From Duganella sp. Root336D2 (GTDB lineage Bacteria > Pseudomonadota > Gammaproteobacteria > Burkholderiales > Burkholderiaceae_D), in assembly GCF_001425005.1 (NCBI RefSeq), contig NZ_LMDB01000006.1, forward strand, positions 39,795-103,794: a stretch of DNA of 64,000 nt, in the 5' to 3' direction. Position 1 is the stretch's first letter; every line of letters starts with the position of its first letter. Shown here piece after piece: positions 17,737-26,901 of the stretch. The translations under genes were made by a program, and so were the position numbers. The notes below the pieces were generated by a model. The model was not told where the DNA came from and made no database searches. It saw only the letters and a program-made list of their open reading frames with translations.

Positions 17737-17740
17737 CGCC

Positions 17741-19720
17741 ATGGAACATTCTATTTTGCTTGGGATGCTGGCTGCGTGTGCAGCAGCGACGACCATCAAA
17801 TGGCTGCTGGCACGCGAAGCCGATCACCGGCGGGCCAATGCGCAAACTGATGAGCTGCTGCGCAGCAACCGGGCCTTGCGCATGGCTTCGCGTTGCCGCG
17901 TAGCGCTGCTGCACGCCGGCAGTGCGGAGGAAATGATGGCGGCTGTCTGCAAGGCCATCTCCGAAGAGGGCGGCTATTCGCTGGTGTGGACCGGTTTGTC
18001 GATGGCTGGCAGCAGCAGGGACTTGCTGGCCAGCGAGATCCAGGGCACGCCGGCAGGACGCTTCGCAGCAGCCGCAGGTGGCTTGCAACGCGGCTGCAGC
18101 TGCGAAGGCATTGCGCTCGATGTGATGTCGGATGCGAAATCCCGCCTGCGCCATGGGACGTCGGCAGAGTTCGGCTACCCAAGCGTGCTGGCCTTGCCCC
18201 TGGGCAGCGCCAGTGGAGATGCGGCGCCAATCGGGGTGCTGTGCGTATACTCGATCGCCCCCTGCGCTTTCGACAGCGATGACGTGCAAGTCTTGCAGGA
18301 ACTGGCCACCGACCTGGCGCTTGGATTGAGCAATATGCACGCGGCACGCAGCCGCCGCGCGGCCGAGCAGGCGTCGGCCTGTCACGCCCAGCATGACCCG
18401 GCGACCGGCCTGGCCAGTCGCTCGCTGTTCAATGACCGCTTGCGCCAGGCCCTGGTAGCGGCGGAGCGCACCGGCCGCAAGGTGGCCGTGCTGGCACTGA
18501 GCATGGACCGTTACCGCGGCGTCAAGGCCAGCCTTGGTGCCGACGCCTGCAGCGCCTTGCTGATGCACGCGGCATCCGCCATGAAGTCCTGCCTGCACGA
18601 GGGCGATACGGTGGCCCACCTGCTTGGCAACGAATTCGCGGTGATCCTGTCCGACCTGATCAACGACGACGATGTGCTGCCGGTTGCGGGCAAGCTGCTC
18701 GAGGCCATCAAGGCACCGATGCGCTGGCAGGACAATATCGTGAATACCACAGCCAGCATCGGCATCGCATTGATGGGCGAGGATGGCGGCGAACCTTCGG
18801 TCATGCTGCGCTCGGCCAACTCGGCTATGGCGCATGCGGTCGGGCATGGCGGCAACCGCTTCCGTTTCGTCGCGCAGGAGATGAACGAGCGCGCCTCGCG
18901 CATGTTTGCGCTCGAGGCTGAACTGCGCAGCGCCCTGCTGCACAATGAAATGGTGGTGCATTACCAGCCGCGTGCGGCCCTGGGCGATGGCTGCCTGACC
19001 GCCGCCGAGGCGCTGGTGCGCTGGCAGCATCCGACGCGCGGCCTGGTGCCGCCGGCTGAGTTCCTGCCGCTGGCCGAGAGCAGCGGCCTGATTGTTCCGC
19101 TCGGAGCCTGGGTGATTCGGGAAGTGTGCCGCCAGCAAGGGGCGTGGCGCGACGCAGGCCTGCCAATGGTGCCGGTTTCGATCAACCTGTCGGCGCGCCA
19201 GTTCCGCGAAGAAGGGCTGGTGGAACATATTGAAGTGACGCTAGAGGAGTATGATGTGCCATCGGCCATGCTGAGTTTCGAGATCACGGAATCGATGGTG
19301 ATGGAGGATCTCGACGATGCCGTGGCCCGCATGAACGAATTGAAGGCAATTGGCGTCAAGCTGTCGATGGACGACTTTGGCACCGGGCATTCCTCGCTGG
19401 CCCGCCTGCGCCTGCTGCCGCTGGACCAGCTGAAGATCGACCAGTCCTTCGTGCGCCAGCTCGGCAGCGAGCAAGCCGACGAAGCCATCTGCCGTTCCAT
19501 CATCGACGTGGGCCACAACCTCAATATGCAGATCGTCGGCGTCGGGGTGGAAACGCTGCTGCAGCGCGAATGGCTGCGTGCCCACTACTGCGACGAGATG
19601 CAGGGCTGCTTCTTTGGGCGGCCCATGGCGGCGCAGGACTTTGCCCAACTGCTGGCGGCCGATCGCCCGAGATCGAATACAATGCTGCCCCTATGGAAAG
19701 CAATCAATTACAAGGTGTAG
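17741..19720 (+). CDS. GAF-GGDEF-EAL protein with degenerate catalytic motifs
   Basis: 659 residues. One N-terminal transmembrane helix (about 4-24), a GAF-like domain (about 45-210), a GGDEF domain (about 220-370) and an EAL domain (about 385-655). The GGDEF signature is LGNEF (295-299), the metal-binding LDLD segment reads LSMD, and the inhibitory RxxD is HEGD, so diguanylate cyclase activity is unlikely. In the EAL domain EAL (423-425), the NLSARQF asparagine, ITES, DDFGTG and LKID are kept, but the AEGVE motif reads GVGVE: Val601 replaces the glutamate thought to act in catalysis. It may bind c-di-GMP or GTP as an effector instead of turning it over. Start at the ATG 4 nt after the PstS-like gene. 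Confidence 0.88.
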   Translation: MEHSILLGMLAACAAATTIKWLLAREADHRRANAQTDELLRSNRALRMASRCRVALLHAGSAEEMMAAVCKAISEEGGYSLVWTGLSMAGSSRDLLASEIQGTPAGRFAAAAGGLQRGCSCEGIALDVMSDAKSRLRHGTSAEFGYPSVLALPLGSASGDAAPIGVLCVYSIAPCAFDSDDVQVLQELATDLALGLSNMHAARSRRAAEQASACHAQHDPATGLASRSLFNDRLRQALVAAERTGRKVAVLALSMDRYRGVKASLGADACSALLMHAASAMKSCLHEGDTVAHLLGNEFAVILSDLINDDDVLPVAGKLLEAIKAPMRWQDNIVNTTASIGIALMGEDGGEPSVMLRSANSAMAHAVGHGGNRFRFVAQEMNERASRMFALEAELRSALLHNEMVVHYQPRAALGDGCLTAAEALVRWQHPTRGLVPPAEFLPLAESSGLIVPLGAWVIREVCRQQGAWRDAGLPMVPVSINLSARQFREEGLVEHIEVTLEEYDVPSAMLSFEITESMVMEDLDDAVARMNELKAIGVKLSMDDFGTGHSSLARLRLLPLDQLKIDQSFVRQLGSEQADEAICRSIIDVGHNLNMQIVGVGVETLLQREWLRAHYCDEMQGCFFGRPMAAQDFAQLLAADRPRSNTMLPLWKAINYKV

Positions 19721-20913
19721 CGGTGATCGGCGGCGGCCCGGCCGGCCTGATGGCCGCCGAAGTATTGGCGGCGGCGGGCGTGCGGGTAGATGTCTACGAC
19801 GCCATGCCTTCGGTCGGCCGCAAGTTCCTGCTGGCAGGCCGCGGCGGCATGAATATCACCCATTCCGAACCCTATGAGGCATTCTTGGCGCGCTACGGCA
19901 GCCGTGCCGGCGTCATGCGCCCGATGCTCGATGCCTTCAAGCCCGACGACTTGCGGGCCTGGGTGCATGGGCTGGGCATCGATACCTTTGTCGGCACCTC
20001 GGGCCGGGTTTTCCCGACCGAAATGAAGGCGGCGCCGATGTTGCGCGCCTGGTTGCACCGCCTGCGCGAAAGCGGGGTGCACTTCCACCAGCGCCATCGC
20101 TGGCTGGGCTGGACAGCTGACGACAGCTTGCGCTTCGCGACAGCGGCAGGCGAGCGCAGGGTGCGCCACGCTGCGGTGTTGCTCGCACTGGGCGGTGCAA
20201 GCTGGGCGCGCCTCGGCTCGGACGGGGCGTGGCAGCCCCTGTTGGCCGAACGCGGCGTCGGCATTGCGCCGCTGGTGCCTGCCAATTGCGGTTTCGATTC
20301 CGGCTGGAGCGCCCATTTCTCCGAAAAATACGCGGGCCAGCCGCTGACCACCGTGGCGATTGATGGCCGCAAGGGCCAGATGGTGGTCACCGCAACGGGC
20401 GTGGAAGGCAGCCTGGTTTATGCCCTGTCGGCCGGTATCCGCGACCGCATCGCCGCGCATGGCAGCGCGACTATCGAACTGGACCTGCTGCCGGACTGGC
20501 CGCTGGAGCGCCTGCGGCAGGAGTTGTCGCATCCGCGCGGCTCGCGCTCGATGTCGAGCTTCCTGCAAAGCCGGGTCCACATCAAGGGCGTCAAAACCGG
20601 CCTGCTGCACGAGGTACTGGACAAGGAGGCTTTCCATGACCCGCTGCGCGTGGCGGCGACCCTGAAGGCGCTGCCAATCACCCTGCGCGCGCCGCGCCCG
20701 ATCGATGAAGCAATCAGCAGCGCGGGCGGGGTTCGTTTCGAGGCACTGGAAGGAACGATGCTGAAGGCGGTGCCGGGCGTGTTTGTTGCCGGCGAAATGC
20801 TGGATTGGGAGGCGCCGACCGGCGGCTACCTGCTCACCGCCTGTTTCGCCAGCGGCATGGCCGCCGGCAAGGACATGCTGCGCTACTTAATGAACCCAGC
20901 TGACGCCGCCTGA
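19693..20913 (+). CDS. FAD-dependent flavoprotein of the HI0933/BaiN-like family (TIGR03862 type)
   Basis: 406 residues from the ATG at 19693, overlapping the end of the GGDEF-EAL gene by 28 nt in another frame. The N-terminal dinucleotide-binding motif GGGPAGLMAAE is followed by VGRKFLLAGRGGMNITHSEP, the hallmark of this family, and the C terminus has GVFVAGEMLDWEAPTGGYLLTACFASG, which closes the FAD site. Members are putative NAD(P)H-dependent oxidoreductases without a settled substrate. It converges on the minus-strand DUF2807 gene, overlapping it by 27 nt. Confidence 0.9.
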   Translation: MESNQLQGVAVIGGGPAGLMAAEVLAAAGVRVDVYDAMPSVGRKFLLAGRGGMNITHSEPYEAFLARYGSRAGVMRPMLDAFKPDDLRAWVHGLGIDTFVGTSGRVFPTEMKAAPMLRAWLHRLRESGVHFHQRHRWLGWTADDSLRFATAAGERRVRHAAVLLALGGASWARLGSDGAWQPLLAERGVGIAPLVPANCGFDSGWSAHFSEKYAGQPLTTVAIDGRKGQMVVTATGVEGSLVYALSAGIRDRIAAHGSATIELDLLPDWPLERLRQELSHPRGSRSMSSFLQSRVHIKGVKTGLLHEVLDKEAFHDPLRVAATLKALPITLRAPRPIDEAISSAGGVRFEALEGTMLKAVPGVFVAGEMLDWEAPTGGYLLTACFASGMAAGKDMLRYLMNPADAA

Positions 20914-21702
20914 ACCGCTGCGGCTGACGTTGCGTTCCGCAGGATTGCCAAACACGCGGATATTGCCGGTACCCTTGACGGTGAGATCGGCCGATTGGCG
21001 GGCAAACACATTGGTGGTGCCGGAACCGAGCAGGGTCACGGCCACCTTATCGGTCGCCAGGTGCTCCGCATCGAGGTCGCCGGAACCGGTGACTTCCGCG
21101 GTCAGCTCCTTGCAACTGCCGCTGGAAGTGATTGCGCCCGAGCCCACCATCTCCAGCATGACTTTCTCGCCGTGGCCGGTGTTCAGGTTCAGGTCACCAC
21201 TGCCGTGCACTCCGGCCTCGACATTCTTGTAGCGGCCGTTGAAGGTCAGGTTGCCCGAGCCTTGCAGCTGTACGCTCAGGTGCTCGCCGCTGAAACCATT
21301 GACGTTGCTGTCGCCGCTGCCGTTGATCACCAGTTCGTGCAGGGACGGCAGCACCAGCTCCACTTCAATCGGGCGGCGCGGGTGCAGCAGCAGCCCTTTC
21401 GAACCAATGCGCAGGGTCGAGCCATCCTGTTCGGTGCCGATATTGCCCAGCAGCCGCTGCTCGCCGCGTACTTTGAGCGAGGGCACATCGCCTTGTTTCA
21501 GGCGCAGGTCGATCGGGCCGACCAGTTCAACGCTGGAAATCGTCGCGCTCACTTCGCGCACTTCGGTGCGGGCGGCGCGGCCGGCCACGCTGGTCGGGTT
21601 GGCGGCGCCCTGGGCGCGCAGCATGCTGTAGGTGACGCCAGTCAGCAGCACCGCCAGCAAGGCCAGCCCGAAGCCGATTTTGAGCAGGGAACGGAGGTTC
21701 AT
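20887..21702 (-). CDS. Membrane-anchored GIN/DUF2807-type beta-helical protein
   Basis: 271 residues. An N-terminal hydrophobic segment (about 8-28) is a signal anchor or signal peptide; the rest is a repetitive right-handed beta structure with recurrent GSG(D/N/A) turns (SGDSNVNG, SGNLTFNG, SGDLNLN, SGAITSSG, SGDLDAE, SGTTNVFA), as in the putative auto-transporter adhesin head GIN domain (DUF2807). It lies 11 nt downstream of the DUF1700 gene, a common pairing. The usual PadR regulator of such loci is not present. Role probably envelope-related; not established. Confidence 0.85.
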   Translation of the reverse strand: MNLRSLLKIGFGLALLAVLLTGVTYSMLRAQGAANPTSVAGRAARTEVREVSATISSVELVGPIDLRLKQGDVPSLKVRGEQRLLGNIGTEQDGSTLRIGSKGLLLHPRRPIEVELVLPSLHELVINGSGDSNVNGFSGEHLSVQLQGSGNLTFNGRYKNVEAGVHGSGDLNLNTGHGEKVMLEMVGSGAITSSGSCKELTAEVTGSGDLDAEHLATDKVAVTLLGSGTTNVFARQSADLTVKGTGNIRVFGNPAERNVSRSGSGGVSWVH

Positions 21703-21713
21703 TGCGTTTCCTT

Positions 21714-22499
21714 TCAGCGGCCGCGCAGCAGCGCAACATTCATCTGGATGTAGCGTTTCAGGCCGATCAGCGAGTAACGCGTCACCACGATGCTGGCCAG
21801 GCTCAGGACGATGCCGAGCAGTATCAGGCCGATGCCGACAGCGGTCTGCGTCGCGCGCGATTCGTTATCGAGGTCGGAGATGATGCGCACGCCGCCTTCG
21901 GCCATGGCTTCCGCACCTTCCAGCCACTTCTCGGATTTGCTGTCCGCCTCATCCCATTCCTTGCGCAGGCCGGCCGAAGGTTCCTGGAACACCTCGATGC
22001 CGTGGTCGCTGATCGAAATCTTGGTTTGCATGCGGGCGTCCACCTGGTCGCCTGCGTCGTCGAAAATGACAAGGTGGCGCAGCGGGCCGGTCAGGACCAG
22101 CTCATTGGCGCCGGCCAGGCCGGTTGCGGTAATGGCAATGCCGCTGATGTAAAAGGCGAAGGCGCTGGCGTAGATCGACACCAGCAAAGCAGAAAAGACT
22201 GCTGCCGGCACCACCATGAAGAGGTTGAAGATGCCGAGGCCAATGAGCGAGAGCAGCATGCGGGCCAGGTTGGCCGGATTGCTCTTTTGCTCGAATGCGC
22301 TGCGGTGGGCGTTGGCGCGCAGGGTCATGGCGATCTTGCGCGGCTCATCCAGTTCGGCCGCGATTTCCTCTTCAGTCCTGCCGGCGGCCAGGCTGTCGAT
22401 AAAGCGCTGTTCGTAGTAAGCCATCGTCTTGGCCGCCACGTCGGGCGGCAAGCCGGCGAGGGCTTTCTTCAGTGCGTCAAGGTACTCATGCTTGCTCAT
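21714..22499 (-). CDS. DUF1700 family membrane protein
   Basis: 261 residues from the ATG at 22499; an in-frame start at 22535 is less likely because the family begins MSKxEYLxxLxxAL, as here. The first 80 residues form the soluble DUF1700 helical domain (LPPDVAAKTMAYYEQRF), followed by a paired hydrophobic stretch (about 95-135) and a further helix near 225-245, so it is a multi-pass inner-membrane protein. The large middle loop contains charged and beta segments. Co-transcribed with the DUF2807 gene. Confidence 0.85.
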   Translation of the reverse strand: MSKHEYLDALKKALAGLPPDVAAKTMAYYEQRFIDSLAAGRTEEEIAAELDEPRKIAMTLRANAHRSAFEQKSNPANLARMLLSLIGLGIFNLFMVVPAAVFSALLVSIYASAFAFYISGIAITATGLAGANELVLTGPLRHLVIFDDAGDQVDARMQTKISISDHGIEVFQEPSAGLRKEWDEADSKSEKWLEGAEAMAEGGVRIISDLDNESRATQTAVGIGLILLGIVLSLASIVVTRYSLIGLKRYIQMNVALLRGR

Positions 22500-22625
22500 T
22501 GGAAACTCAAGCCTCCGGTTGTTCCATGATCGCACTGTATCGTTGGCACCAGGGCGGCTCCACTTGTTTACGACAGGATGCAGAAATGGGGGAGCAGGCG
22601 ACTGAAAAGCGGGACAGGCGGGACA

Positions 22626-23972
22626 TCAAACTTTCGCTTTCGCGAGCAGGCGGGCGGCTTGTACGCCGCTGCGGACGGCCATTTCGAGCGTTGCAGGGTA
22701 GTCGCCGGCGGTATAGTCGCCGGCCAGGACCAGGCCTTTGGCCGGAGTTTCGTTGGCGGGGCGCTTCAGGCCCGGCGTGCAGGCGTAGGTGGCGCGTTTT
22801 TCGGTGATGACTTTGCTCCAGGCCGGCTGCGCGAACTCTGGCCGCCGCAGGTCGGCCGCCAGTTGCGCCGCCACTGCTGCCGTCAATACATCCTGCGGCA
22901 GGCCGGCCGCGTCGCTGGAAGCGCTGATCACGACGGCAAACAGGCCGTCCTGCCGGGCATCGAGCTGGCCGCGATCAAAGACGAATTGGCCCCAGCGCTG
23001 GCTTGCAGGATCGTCAACCAGGGCGAAGAACGGGATCTCCAGGCGCGTGCCGGGGGCATATTGCAGGTAGCAGGTGGTGATCGGCTCGGGCTCGAACGCG
23101 GCCAGCTGGCTTGCCAGTTCGGCAAAGCCCGGCATGCCTTCAACCAGTGCGATGGTCGCGCTGGACGAGGCGGCGAGCACGACGCCATCGAAATTGCCGC
23201 TCCAATCGCCGCCAACGGCCGCGCCGCTCGCCTCCACGCGCCAGCTGCCGGCAGCCGCTTGGAGGGCGCTGACTTTGGCGCCCAGGTGGATGGTGTTGCC
23301 CTTTGCCTGCAGCCAGGCTGCCGCGGCATCCGGGAAGAGGGCGGAAAGGTCGGCGCGCGGCACCAGCATATCGGAGGCGGCGCGGCGTGCGCCAAGGCTG
23401 TCGCGCAGCACGGCCAGGAATACCTGCGCCGATGCGCGTTCCGGCGGCGTATTCAGCGCGGCCAGGCACAATGGCCGCCACATCAACGTCACAAGGCGCG
23501 GCGTCTGGTCGAAGCGTTGCAGCAGCTCCGCCACGCTGCAATCATTGTTCAAACGCCAATCCATCCAGCGTGCGGTAGTGGTGAAGCGCGCCAGCGCCAT
23601 CTTGTCCTCGCGCGCCAGGCCGCGCGCGCGCAGCAAGGCGATGCCGACATGCAGCGGCGCCGGCAGGCGCGGGGCCAGGAAGTTCATGCCATCGCCGCCA
23701 GGCGGATAGCGCATCTGCAAGGGCAGGGTGAGGACGGCCGAGCGTAAATCCACGCCAACGGCGCGCATGATGCGCAGCGATTCGGAATAAGCCCCCAGCA
23801 TGATGTGCTGGCCGTTATCCAGCTCGCGCCCCTCGACAGCGACGCGCCGCGCCCGCCCGCCCAAGGTGCGGGCAGCCTCGAAAACCGTCACCTGGTGGCC
23901 AGCCCGCACCAGTTCGACCGCGGCGGCAAAACCCGCCCAGCCGCCGCCGGCTACCGCAAAGTGCTTAGCCAC
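22626..23972 (-). CDS. hpnE: Hydroxysqualene dehydroxylase
   Basis: 448 residues of the FAD-dependent amine-oxidase/phytoene-desaturase superfamily, with GGGWAGFAAAVEL for FAD binding and RARRVAVEGRELDNGQHIMLGAY, which identifies HpnE. It reduces hydroxysqualene to squalene, the last of three steps made by HpnC, HpnD and HpnE from farnesyl diphosphate. The start overlaps hpnD by 8 nt, so translation is coupled. The C-terminal GDYTAGDYPATLEMAVRSG completes the FAD site. Confidence 0.95.
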   Translation of the reverse strand: MAKHFAVAGGGWAGFAAAVELVRAGHQVTVFEAARTLGGRARRVAVEGRELDNGQHIMLGAYSESLRIMRAVGVDLRSAVLTLPLQMRYPPGGDGMNFLAPRLPAPLHVGIALLRARGLAREDKMALARFTTTARWMDWRLNNDCSVAELLQRFDQTPRLVTLMWRPLCLAALNTPPERASAQVFLAVLRDSLGARRAASDMLVPRADLSALFPDAAAAWLQAKGNTIHLGAKVSALQAAAGSWRVEASGAAVGGDWSGNFDGVVLAASSSATIALVEGMPGFAELASQLAAFEPEPITTCYLQYAPGTRLEIPFFALVDDPASQRWGQFVFDRGQLDARQDGLFAVVISASSDAAGLPQDVLTAAVAAQLAADLRRPEFAQPAWSKVITEKRATYACTPGLKRPANETPAKGLVLAGDYTAGDYPATLEMAVRSGVQAARLLAKAKV

Positions 23973-24798
23973 GAACCCAGGTCTTCCAGGCCAGCCACAG
24001 TTTGCGGATAGGTGTCAGCGAAATGCGTTGCTTGAGGACGTGGTAGCCGTCCTCTTCGATCTCGTTCAGCAGGGTGCGGTAAATCGCTGCCATGATCAGG
24101 CCCGGGCGCTGGGCGCGCCGGTCTTCCTTCGGCAGCAGTGCAAATGCTTCGTCATAAGCCTTCTGCGCGCGCGCCACCTGGAATGCCATCAGTTTCGAGA
24201 AATTCTCGGTCTCGCGCGCGTTCAGCAGGTCCGCCGCAGTCACATTGAACTGCTGCAGCTCATTGACCGGCAGGTAAATGCGGCCTTTGCGGGCGTCTTC
24301 GCCTACGTCGCGGATGATATTGGTGAGCTGGAAGGCATGGCCCAGCTTTTCGGCGTACCTCAGCGTCTCCGGGCGGGTCACGCCGAAAATCGACGCCGAC
24401 AGGATGCCGACTACGCTGGCCACGTGCCAGCAATACTTCGACATGCCCGCGTAATCCAGGTAGCGGGTCTGGTTCAAGTCCATCTCCATGCCATCGATGA
24501 TGGCCTGCATATGTTCTTGCTTCAGGTCGTACACGGCGAGATGCGGCTGCAAGGCCTGGGTGACAGGGTGCGACTGCTTGCCTTCATACATCTGGGCGAT
24601 TTCGTTGCGCCACCAGGCCAGCTTGATGCGTGCCAGCGACTCATCGCTGCATTCATCGACGGTGTCGTCAACCTCGCGGCAGAAGGCGTACAGCGCCGTG
24701 ATGGCACGGCGGCGCTCCGGTGGCAGGAACAGGAAGCTGTAATAGAAACTGGAGCCGCTGGCGGCGGCCTTCTGCTGGCAGTATTCGTCGGGGGACAT
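23965..24798 (-). CDS. hpnD: Presqualene diphosphate synthase
   Basis: 277 residues of the squalene/phytoene synthase family. The two Asp-rich motifs for Mg-diphosphate binding are DDTVDE (44-49) and DVGED (164-168). SSFYYSFLFLPPERRRA at the N terminus is typical of HpnD. It joins two farnesyl diphosphates into presqualene diphosphate. It is the middle gene of hpnC-hpnD-hpnE, with 38 nt after hpnC. Confidence 0.95.
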   Translation of the reverse strand: MSPDEYCQQKAAASGSSFYYSFLFLPPERRRAITALYAFCREVDDTVDECSDESLARIKLAWWRNEIAQMYEGKQSHPVTQALQPHLAVYDLKQEHMQAIIDGMEMDLNQTRYLDYAGMSKYCWHVASVVGILSASIFGVTRPETLRYAEKLGHAFQLTNIIRDVGEDARKGRIYLPVNELQQFNVTAADLLNARETENFSKLMAFQVARAQKAYDEAFALLPKEDRRAQRPGLIMAAIYRTLLNEIEEDGYHVLKQRISLTPIRKLWLAWKTWVRG

Positions 24799-24836
24799 GT
24801 TCTTATGGCTTGGGTAATGCTGACAAAGGCGCTATT

Positions 24837-25661
24837 TTATAGTGAAGAAGGCTTCATCCGAAGCGCGCGCCATAAAAGCTTGAACCAATCGCGCTTTTGC
24901 AGCGTCGGACGACGCAGGAAAACGTCATAATCGACTTCCTCGATTGCCTCCAGGATGCGCAGGCCGCCCTGGACCACCAGGCGCAGCTCCAGGCCGATGC
25001 GGCCTTTCAGGCGGCAGGCCAGCGGGGCGCCGGATAGCATCAGGGCGCGGGCGCGGTCGACCTCGAACTTCATCATGGCGCGCCATTTTGCCCTGTTATC
25101 GGGGCGCGCGAGGTGGGCCGGCGACAGCGCATAGCGGGCCAGGTCTTCCATTGGCAGGTAGATGCGCTCCTTATGCTCGTCGATCGCCACATCTTGCAGG
25201 AAGTTGATGAGCTGCAGGGCGGAGCAGATGGCGTCCGACTGGCGGACATTCTCTTCACTGGCGGCGCCGTACAGGTGCAGCATCAGCAGGCCGACCGGGT
25301 TGGCCGAGCGGGCGCAGTAATCGAGCAGGGACGCGTAGTCCTGGTAGCGGTGCACCACAATGTCCTGCTTGAAGGCGGACAGCAGGTCGTAGAAAGGGCG
25401 CAGCGGCAGTTTATGCTGTTCGATGACGGCAGCCAGCCGCTCGAACATCGGCTCAGGGCCGCCTTCTGCGCGTTCGATGCGGCCCAGCGCTTCTTCATAG
25501 GCCGCCAGGGCCGCCAGGCGCTGTTCCGGCGTGGCGACGCCTTCGTCGGCGATATCGTCGGCGCTGCGGGCAAAGGCATAAATCGCCTCCACTGCCGGAC
25601 GCAGCCGGCGCGGCATCAGGATGGACGCGACAGGGAAATTCTCGTAATGGTCAACGGACAT
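24837..25661 (-). CDS. hpnC: Hydroxysqualene synthase
   Basis: 274 residues, a second squalene/phytoene synthase-fold enzyme with Asp-rich motifs ADDIADE (34-40) and QDVAIDEHKERIYLP. The opening HYENFPVAS is diagnostic of HpnC. It converts presqualene diphosphate to hydroxysqualene, which HpnE reduces to squalene. As first gene of the operon it is divergent from the RND efflux operon across about 165 nt. Squalene-hopene cyclase is not in the window, so the end product (hopanoid or other squalene lipid) is inferred. Confidence 0.95.
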   Translation of the reverse strand: MSVDHYENFPVASILMPRRLRPAVEAIYAFARSADDIADEGVATPEQRLAALAAYEEALGRIERAEGGPEPMFERLAAVIEQHKLPLRPFYDLLSAFKQDIVVHRYQDYASLLDYCARSANPVGLLMLHLYGAASEENVRQSDAICSALQLINFLQDVAIDEHKERIYLPMEDLARYALSPAHLARPDNRAKWRAMMKFEVDRARALMLSGAPLACRLKGRIGLELRLVVQGGLRILEAIEEVDYDVFLRRPTLQKRDWFKLLWRALRMKPSSL

Positions 25662-25689
25662 AGAGGTGCTGTTCTAAATTAATGACGCG

Positions 25690-25749
25690 AAAGTCATTTG
25701 CAAGTTCGGTTGACCCGGCTATAATTTTTTCTTACTAAACGGAAAGTCA
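25690..25749 (+). promoter_or_regulatory. Probable promoter and AAAGTCA repeats before the RND efflux operon
   Basis: TTTGCA (25697-25702) and a consensus TATAAT (25720-25725) are 17 nt apart. AAAGTCA occurs at 25690-25696 and 25743-25749, 53 bp apart (about five helical turns), one on each side of the promoter; the first is part of TGAC-N6-GTCA. The layout suits a repressor that loops or blocks the promoter, but no TetR-type gene is adjacent. The same gap must also serve hpnC on the other strand. Confidence 0.45.
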
Positions 25750-25827
25750 GTTAGTTCCAAACGGGAAATAATAATGGCAAACATGCACTCCCGGCAATTG
25801 CCAGAGACACTAAAAAGGAATTCCATC

Positions 25828-26901
25828 GTGTTCGTAGCGAAAAAACTCCCCCTGGTTGCGGCTTGCGCTTTGCTGCTCGCAGCCTGTTCGAAAGAAGCCC
25901 CCAGGACCGAAGACATCCGGCCGGTGCGCGCCATGGTGCTGCAAAGCTCGGACATCGATGTGAATGCCGAATTCTCCGGCGAAGTCCGTTCGCGCGTCGA
26001 ATCGCGCCTGGGATTCCGGGTTGGCGGCAAGATTATCTCCCGCAAAGTGGATGTGGGGAGCGTGGTCAAGCGCGGCCAGGTCCTGATGGACCTTGATCCC
26101 CAGGATTTGAAGCTGTCGCAGGCGCAGTCCATGGCTGCCTTGCGCGCGGCGGAAACCACGCGCGACCTGGCCAGCGCGGAATTGAAGCGCTACCAGGAGC
26201 TGCGCGACAAGAACTTCGTCAGCCAGGCTATCCTCGATGCCAAGCTGTCGGCCTATAAGTCGGCGCAGGCGCAAGTCGATTCGGCGCAGGCGGCGTATCG
26301 CGGCATGTCCAACCAGGCCGGCTACGCCAGCCTTGAGTCGGACATCGATGGCGTAGTCACCGCGGTCGATGCGGAAGTCGGGCAGGTGGTGTCGCCCGGC
26401 ACGCCGGTCGTGCGCGTGGCCAAGACCGATGAAAAGGAAATTGTGTTCGGCGTGCCTGAAGACAAAGTCGACACCCTGCGCGCCATCACGGACGTGCATG
26501 TGCGCCTGTGGGCCAGCCCGGGTAAAACCGTGATAGGCAAGATCCGCGAGATCTCCCCGGTGGCCGATCCCTTCACCCGTACTTATGCCTTCCGCGTGTC
26601 GATTCCCTCCAGCCTCGCCGAAGCCAAATTGGGCATGACTGCGCTGGTGGCTTTTGCCTCGCGCACGCCGCAGCCGCAGATCAAGGTGCCGTTGACGGCC
26701 TTGTTCCATGAGAAGGCCGCGACCTCCGTGTGGGTGGTTGAAAACGGCGTCGTGCGCCTGGTACCGGTCACTGTGAACGGCGTCTCGGGTAACGAACTGG
26801 TCCTGGGCAGCGGCGTGAAGCCCGGCCAGACGGTCGTTACCGCAGGCGTCAACCTGCTGAAGCCTGGCCAGAAGGTAACCATTCTCGGAGCTGCTAAATG
26901 A
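25828..26901 (+). CDS. RND efflux periplasmic adaptor lipoprotein
   Basis: 357 residues from the GTG at 25828, chosen because AAGGAA lies 7 nt upstream and because it places the lipobox LLAAC at Cys20; an ATG at 25774 would give an 18-residue extension before the signal. Domains follow the membrane-fusion protein order: beta-barrel/lipoyl half (SRVESRLGFRVGGKI), a helical hairpin (about 85-160), the second lipoyl half with DGVVTAVDAEVGQVVSPG, and membrane-proximal barrels. It links the inner-membrane pump to an outer-membrane channel. It overlaps the pump gene by 4 nt (ATGA). No tolC-like gene is present. Confidence 0.93.
   Translation: MFVAKKLPLVAACALLLAACSKEAPRTEDIRPVRAMVLQSSDIDVNAEFSGEVRSRVESRLGFRVGGKIISRKVDVGSVVKRGQVLMDLDPQDLKLSQAQSMAALRAAETTRDLASAELKRYQELRDKNFVSQAILDAKLSAYKSAQAQVDSAQAAYRGMSNQAGYASLESDIDGVVTAVDAEVGQVVSPGTPVVRVAKTDEKEIVFGVPEDKVDTLRAITDVHVRLWASPGKTVIGKIREISPVADPFTRTYAFRVSIPSSLAEAKLGMTALVAFASRTPQPQIKVPLTALFHEKAATSVWVVENGVVRLVPVTVNGVSGNELVLGSGVKPGQTVVTAGVNLLKPGQKVTILGAAK

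Noticed and set aside
25710..25725. TTGACC followed by TATAAT as a promoter for the RND operon
   Set aside because: The boxes are only 4 nt apart, too close for sigma-70; TTTGCA at 25697 gives correct 17-nt spacing to the same -10.
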